Assembly (NCBI GenBank): GCA_017521065.1
Contig: JAFXEA010000417.1
Coordinates: forward strand, 1-10,072
DNA: 10,072 nucleotides
From: Kiritimatiellia bacterium
GTDB taxonomy: Bacteria; Verrucomicrobiota; Kiritimatiellia; RFP12; UBA1067
Direction of reading: 5' to 3'
A program made the position numbers and the translations under genes. Positions 7,010-10,072 of this stretch are shown here, piece after piece. Within the stretch, counting starts at the first letter, position 1. The number at the start of each line of letters is the position of its first letter. The notes beneath the pieces are model-generated. The model searched no databases, was not told the DNA's origin, and worked only from the letters and a program-made list of their open reading frames with translations.

Positions 7010-8593
7010 TCACTCAAGCGGACACACTTTTGTCTTGGACACATCATCCCCAAGACGCGCCGAAATTCCCCTTCGGGTCTCCGCCGTTGACCACCGGCCG
7101 TCCCGCTCAACCGCCAGGCCAGGATAGACCGCAACCGGGATCGAGGTTTTCCTCGCCGCCCAACGGCAGGGAATCGCATCTGGAGCCTTGCCGTTCTCGA
7201 CCCAATTGACAAGTATTTCACGCAATGCCCTGCCGCCCGGCGCGCCTGTTATTATGCGCCCTTTGCCGCCACCAGGGGCACATCCAGGCACGCAGAACAG
7301 CCGGAAATATTCTTTGGTCTTTTCCAGGCCGCCGTCAGCCTCGACCACCCGTTCATAATAATCCACAATAAGCTCAGGAGGTATCGTCTGGTCTTCCCAG
7401 CCAGCCGTCATAATCAGCTTGCCGCCGCGCTTGCGAAATGCAGAAAGGTCGCTCGCGCAGGCGTTGAACGTAGGAGCATATTCACGCATGAACCCCAACA
7501 TTTCCTTTTCGCCGACCTGCCCCCACTTCGATTCACCGATGCCTAATGTCATCAGGTAAGCGCGCAGATATACGATTCCCATCTTGTTCATACGTGGCAC
7601 AAGATACGATCCGGGAGCGAAACCGTTGAACACGCATTTTCCATCAATGAAAAGCGGCCGGTGAATCGCCTTAAGCCGCGCCAATTTACCGTCTTTCACC
7701 AAAGAGGGACATCTCTCCGCCGCCAACATCAGATACCTGTCAATATCCTTCTCCGAAAAACGCGCGTCCGCAAGCGCGTTGCCGGCATACGGTTTTGGGT
7801 CTGTTTTGCGCTTGAACTCAACGGCTGCATCCGCCACCACCCGCATTTCATTGGTCGTGAACAGAAGCCGTCCGCTTGAATCATGCGTCTGACGGTACAG
7901 ATGCCAACTTCCAATCTCCACCGCCATCGCATTGTTGTCAGGTAGATTGGCGATGATCCCGTCATAATCAGCAGGGAAACGTATCGCCTCGCTCATCGCC
8001 TGCCGCCCGCCTGTGGAACCTCCGTAGAAATAGTTCCGGCGCGGCTCCTTGCCGAAAAACGCCTTGACTATCCGCTTGCCGTACACCGTCATCATATGCG
8101 TAGCCCGCCAATCGAAATCGCGCCTCGCCGCATCCGTCCACCTATCCGGCGGACACTTACCGCCATTCGTCAGCCTCGAAGTGCCGAGGTCTGTCGTCAC
8201 CACGGCATCGCCATATGCTGCAAAACCACGCAACCGCGGAATTGCACCGGCATAGCCGCTGTTTCCTCGCCCCCAGAACGTGCCGTTCCACTTTTCGGGG
8301 AGCGGAAGTTCCGCCCGGCAACGGATGAAACTTCCCGCCTCCGGCTTGAGCGTAAAATCTATCCGCACAAAACCATTGGAAGGCACGGGGATGTCATCCT
8401 CCGCTATCGCCCGGAACATCCAAAGCGGATCCTTGCCTGTGGCATCTTCCTTTGCATGAAACCCGGTTTTGCCGATGGACAATACTTCATCGGCAAGCGC
8501 TTTCACCCGCTCAAGCCTCTCTGGAATCGTGTTTGCCGCCCATGTCGGCGCAAGGAATGCAAGCGCAACGGCCAAAAACAGCGGACGATTCAT
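7010..8593 (-). CDS. Secreted tannase/feruloyl-esterase-family alpha/beta hydrolase, catalytic motif degenerate
   Basis: This 527-residue protein has a signal peptide (MNRPLFLAVALAFLAPTWAA). The rest follows the bacterial tannase/feruloyl esterase fold: PLPEKWNGTFWGRGNSGYAG (97-116), DLGTSR (135-140), DFDWRATHMMTVYGKRIV (159-176), the nucleophile elbow YGGSTGGRQ (190-198, Ser193), the lid (~220-370), GWEDQTIPP (398-406, Asp401) and LVNWVENGKAPDAI (461-474). Family members cleave esters of gallic or hydroxycinnamic acids using a CS-D-HC arrangement, in which cysteines beside the Ser and the His form a disulfide. Here the Cys before Ser193 is Gly192, and the usual PGMxHC becomes PGCAP-G (436-441), so His is Pro440 and its Cys is Gly441. 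Ser and Asp remain. Either a different His is used or the protein is not a classical esterase. It overlaps the preceding ceramidase-like gene by ATGA (8590-8593), implying coupled translation; a GGAG lies ~10 nt upstream. Confidence 0.85.
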   Translation of the reverse strand: MNRPLFLAVALAFLAPTWAANTIPERLERVKALADEVLSIGKTGFHAKEDATGKDPLWMFRAIAEDDIPVPSNGFVRIDFTLKPEAGSFIRCRAELPLPEKWNGTFWGRGNSGYAGAIPRLRGFAAYGDAVVTTDLGTSRLTNGGKCPPDRWTDAARRDFDWRATHMMTVYGKRIVKAFFGKEPRRNYFYGGSTGGRQAMSEAIRFPADYDGIIANLPDNNAMAVEIGSWHLYRQTHDSSGRLLFTTNEMRVVADAAVEFKRKTDPKPYAGNALADARFSEKDIDRYLMLAAERCPSLVKDGKLARLKAIHRPLFIDGKCVFNGFAPGSYLVPRMNKMGIVYLRAYLMTLGIGESKWGQVGEKEMLGFMREYAPTFNACASDLSAFRKRGGKLIMTAGWEDQTIPPELIVDYYERVVEADGGLEKTKEYFRLFCVPGCAPGGGKGRIITGAPGGRALREILVNWVENGKAPDAIPCRWAARKTSIPVAVYPGLAVERDGRWSTAETRRGISARLGDDVSKTKVCPLE

Positions 8594-9816
8594 TTCACAT
8601 TGCTCCGCTTCGATGCCTTTATGCCGCCGGGCAGATTGACAAGCGGAAGGTCCTGATTGTCGGGATAAAGGTCTTCGCCCTGGTCATCTTCGGGATAAAG
8701 CGAACTGCGAAGCGCAAACAGTGCATCCTGCGAAGATATCACCATGCGCAACGTCTCGCGGGCGAGAAACTTCTGGAGCTGAGGCTCGTATCCGCCAGCC
8801 GCAACCTGATTGGCGGTAGAGAAATATCCAAGATAGTCGGTGGCGCAGTAGGCGATGAACGTACGGCGGTAAGGGCTGTGCCACTTGATTTCAAGACCAA
8901 GCTCATTGGCGAATTCCCCTGGCACCCCTACGAACGCCACGTCACCGATCGATACGCACTGAATCTCAATCGGCAACGTGTCGTTTTCATAGGCCTTGCG
9001 CCAACGGGCTTTAAGCTTGGCGTCGATCGTTTCGATACGTCCTCCGACAAGCGGCTTTGACATCAAGAACCGCTGTGCATTACGCTGAATGTCGATCAGG
9101 TCGGCAAGCGTCGCTTCCGCCAGATTTTCGCCAACACGACGTGCGGCACGGGTCCCCAACTCATCCCCTTTCGGCACAAGATCGCCACAGGCTCCCATCA
9201 CGAACATCGCCCTCGCCCCGGTTTCGGCCTCGATGTACCGGCGATAGAATCCCGGGAAGTCGCTGGTGATGCGCAAGCCGCCATGCCCTGGTGCATGGCT
9301 TGCGAGAGGATGCGCAACATAGTTGCCAAGCACAAAAAGCGGCGCTCGGGTCTTGGGCTCGAACAGCGCAAGCGTGCCCAGCTCCTTGTCGGCGCTGCCC
9401 GTGGCAATCTTGTGGAGCGTGCGCCGGTGCGCAATGAAACTGGCATGATTGTCGGCGGTCGTGAAACGACGGTTGCGGTTTTCGTCGCGGAACGACGAAT
9501 AGAACCCGACATACACCTCCTGCCATCCGGGATTCTTCGTGAAGTCACGGATGGCCTCTGCGACCGCATTGTCGAAAAACGCCAGATAGCGCGTGTCTGG
9601 ATGGTTGGGATCCTCCGGGAACTGATACCCGGACGTGCTCTTCTTCGCCGACTTGCGGTACATTCCGGTATGAGGCCCTCCATGCGTATGCGTGCAGGAG
9701 ACAAGCACATTCGCCTCCTTCACATCCAACGCCCGGGCGGCCAAGGAGTTCCGCAGCGGTTCGATGCAGGAAAGAGAGCAGGGGGCACAGCAGGTGTGCA
9801 GCAAAACAGAGTTCAT
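8590..9816 (-). CDS. Chimeric ORF: queH-like N-terminus fused to a neutral-ceramidase-like hydrolase lacking its own N-terminus
   Basis: This 408-residue frame starts at ATG 9816, favoured over upstream in-frame ATGs (9873, 9828) because GAGGGG precedes it and homology begins at once. Residues 1-22, with VLLHTCCAPCS (4-14), resemble the start of QueH, an Fe-S/vicinal-Cys epoxyqueuosine reductase. From residue ~21 the sequence aligns instead with the ceramidase-like protein encoded at 4437-5885: LRNSLAARALDVKEANV here corresponds to MRNAVVKATGLDRNAII there. It continues with THTHGGP (42-48), NYVAHP (165-170), GACGDLVP (208-215), PGE (299-301), GYF (330-332) and GGYE (341-344). Signal peptide, ITPP segment and about 86 N-terminal residues are missing, so a cytosolic product is predicted. 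Metal ligands survive, but the nucleophile segment is GDLVPK rather than GDxSPN. It is probably a deletion fusion or an assembly join, possibly non-functional, yet the frame is open and coupled to the tannase-like gene. Confidence 0.7.
   Translation of the reverse strand: MNSVLLHTCCAPCSLSCIEPLRNSLAARALDVKEANVLVSCTHTHGGPHTGMYRKSAKKSTSGYQFPEDPNHPDTRYLAFFDNAVAEAIRDFTKNPGWQEVYVGFYSSFRDENRNRRFTTADNHASFIAHRRTLHKIATGSADKELGTLALFEPKTRAPLFVLGNYVAHPLASHAPGHGGLRITSDFPGFYRRYIEAETGARAMFVMGACGDLVPKGDELGTRAARRVGENLAEATLADLIDIQRNAQRFLMSKPLVGGRIETIDAKLKARWRKAYENDTLPIEIQCVSIGDVAFVGVPGEFANELGLEIKWHSPYRRTFIAYCATDYLGYFSTANQVAAGGYEPQLQKFLARETLRMVISSQDALFALRSSLYPEDDQGEDLYPDNQDLPLVNLPGGIKASKRSNVK
9754..9816 (-). pseudogene. 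queH: Remnant of queH start (epoxyqueuosine reductase), N-terminal ~21 codons only
   Basis: The codons for residues ~1-21 (VLLHTCCAPCS then LSCIEPL) match the hallmark start of QueH/DUF208, whose vicinal CC pair acts in the final queuosine-tRNA step. None of the downstream QueH residues follow, since the frame passes straight into ceramidase-like sequence. If correct, the promoter and leader upstream of 9816 originally served queH. The match is short and recognised by eye, so confidence is moderate. Confidence 0.5.
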
Positions 9817-9820
9817 AAGG

Positions 9821-9827
9821 CCCCTCA
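9821..9827 (-). promoter_or_regulatory. Shine-Dalgarno site deciding the start of the chimeric ORF
   Basis: The coding strand reads TGAGGGG four bases before the ATG at 9816. The purine run is a usable ribosome binding site for that ATG, whereas the farther in-frame ATG at 9873 has none and would add residues lying across a palindrome in the presumed leader. Confidence 0.45.
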
Positions 9828-9853
9828 TTTCTGTAATGATTCTAAAACAATGA

Positions 9854-9870
9854 CAGTTTAACATAAACTG
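9854..9870. repeat. 17-bp perfect inverted repeat CAGTTTA-aca-TAAACTG
   Basis: These are perfect 7-bp arms around a 3-bp centre, 38 bp upstream of the start of the queH-like ORF and inside the AT-rich divergent intergenic region. On the minus strand a weak promoter candidate overlaps it (TTGGTT, 17 nt, TAAACT). Position and symmetry fit an operator for a dimeric repressor or activator. No regulator gene lies nearby to pair it with. Confidence 0.4.
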
Positions 9871-9917
9871 CAAAGAAAACCAAGAATAAAATTACTTCAC
9901 AAATCTTAACGAGTTTT

Positions 9918-9947
9918 TTATGGAATGTTCATAATTTCGTTATGGAA
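9918..9947. repeat. Direct repeat TTATGGAA x2 in the divergent intergenic region
   Basis: TTATGGAA occurs at 9918-9925 and 9940-9947, a 22-bp period (about two helical turns), about 100 bp upstream of the plus-strand gene at 10046. The intergenic stretch 9817-10045 otherwise holds AT-rich tracts and TATATT/TAAT-like elements (about 9968-9983) but no ORF or RNA that I can support. The repeats could be tandem activator sites or chance in AT-rich DNA. Confidence 0.3.
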
Positions 9948-10032
9948 CCTAACGGATGGGGAAGCGTATATTAAAAAATAATGTGTAAATATGTATCCAG
10001 TGGTCAGAGGTCTGTCCGCGTGTGAAGTGAAT

Positions 10033-10037
10033 GGAGG
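10033..10037 (+). promoter_or_regulatory. Shine-Dalgarno GGAGG supporting a TTG start
   Basis: GGAGG is followed by exactly 8 nt (CATCCCCC) and then TTG at 10046, which is ideal spacing. The in-frame ATG at 10031 overlaps this element and has only weak purines before it, so the TTG is the better start. Confidence 0.55.
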
Positions 10038-10045
10038 CATCCCCC

Positions 10046-10072
10046 TTGAAAGTTGGTTTGGACGTTGGCTCT
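10046..10072 (+). CDS. Start of an ASKHA-fold ATPase/kinase-like protein (possibly BadF/HgdC-type dehydratase activator), 3' truncated
   Basis: Only nine codons are in the window: TTG-initiated (M)KVGLDVGS. This is the first beta-strand and phosphate-binding loop typical of the actin/hsp70/sugar-kinase superfamily. The 'KVGLDVGS' form most resembles the 2-hydroxyacyl-CoA dehydratase activators (BadF/BadG/BcrA/BcrD family), which normally continue T-T-x-K, but FGGY or ROK kinases are possible. It is divergent from the minus-strand genes and shares the 9817-10045 intergenic region with them. With this little sequence, both gene and family are provisional. Confidence 0.45.

Noticed and set aside
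8452..9060. Plus-strand open frame of 202 codons
   Set aside because: It runs antisense across the junction of two real minus-strand genes that overlap by ATGA, and shows no family features.
9817..9873. Upstream ATG (9873) as start of the chimeric ORF
   Set aside because: It has no ribosome binding site, the added residues show no homology, and they would translate the 17-bp palindrome.

Overview
The window looks like a chromosomal stretch from a free-living or gut/rumen-type bacterium of the Verrucomicrobiota/Kiritimatiellota/Lentisphaerota group. This is inferred from memory of family style, not from a search. The indicators are two secreted formylglycine-generating-enzyme-like (FGE/SUMF1) proteins whose Ig-like N-terminal domain carries a 'WPTNxPPDY' linker, a secreted DUF4091-style glycoside-hydrolase-like protein, two neutral-ceramidase-like hydrolases, and a tannase/feruloyl-esterase relative. 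No RNA gene, CRISPR array, insertion sequence or prophage gene was seen.

Nearly everything is on the minus strand. Read in the direction of transcription (right to left) the order is: (i) 9816-8590, a ceramidase-like hydrolase whose first ~20 codons look like the start of queH (epoxyqueuosine reductase) and which has lost the usual signal peptide and first ~85 residues; (ii) 8593-7010, a secreted tannase/feruloyl-esterase-family protein joined to it by an ATGA overlap; (iii) 6864-5908, hemB (porphobilinogen synthase), with its own recognisable extended -10 promoter; (iv) 5885-4437, a secreted ceramidase-like hydrolase 22 nt after hemB; (v) a 76-nt spacer with three contiguous or overlapping inverted repeats; (vi) 4360-2852 and 2833-1514, two tandem secreted FGE-like proteins; (vii) 1517 to beyond the left edge, a secreted glycoside-hydrolase-like protein overlapping the preceding gene by ATGA. 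At the far right, beyond an AT-rich divergent intergenic region, a plus-strand gene begins (TTG start at 10046, encoding a 'KVGLDVGS' ASKHA-type phosphate loop) and runs off the window.

Functionally the window is dominated by exported proteins: five of the six non-hemB minus-strand products have clear signal peptides. They fit a periplasmic or surface programme for handling esters, amides and glycans, but no sulfatase, transporter or regulator is visible to fix the substrate. Several enzymes have lost residues considered catalytic in their families. The tannase relative lacks the catalytic His and both disulfide cysteines, both FGE-like proteins lack the redox cysteine pair of true FGE, and both ceramidase-like proteins lack the nucleophilic Ser position while keeping the metal-site motifs.

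The most striking single feature is the queH/ceramidase junction near 9755, which is either a natural deletion fusion or an assembly join. I did not find convincing evidence of a wholly new multi-gene system. Base composition differs along the window: sampled lines give 26/60 GC at 3181-3240, 33/60 at 1921-1980, 40/60 at 5101-5160 and 38/60 at 8101-8160.
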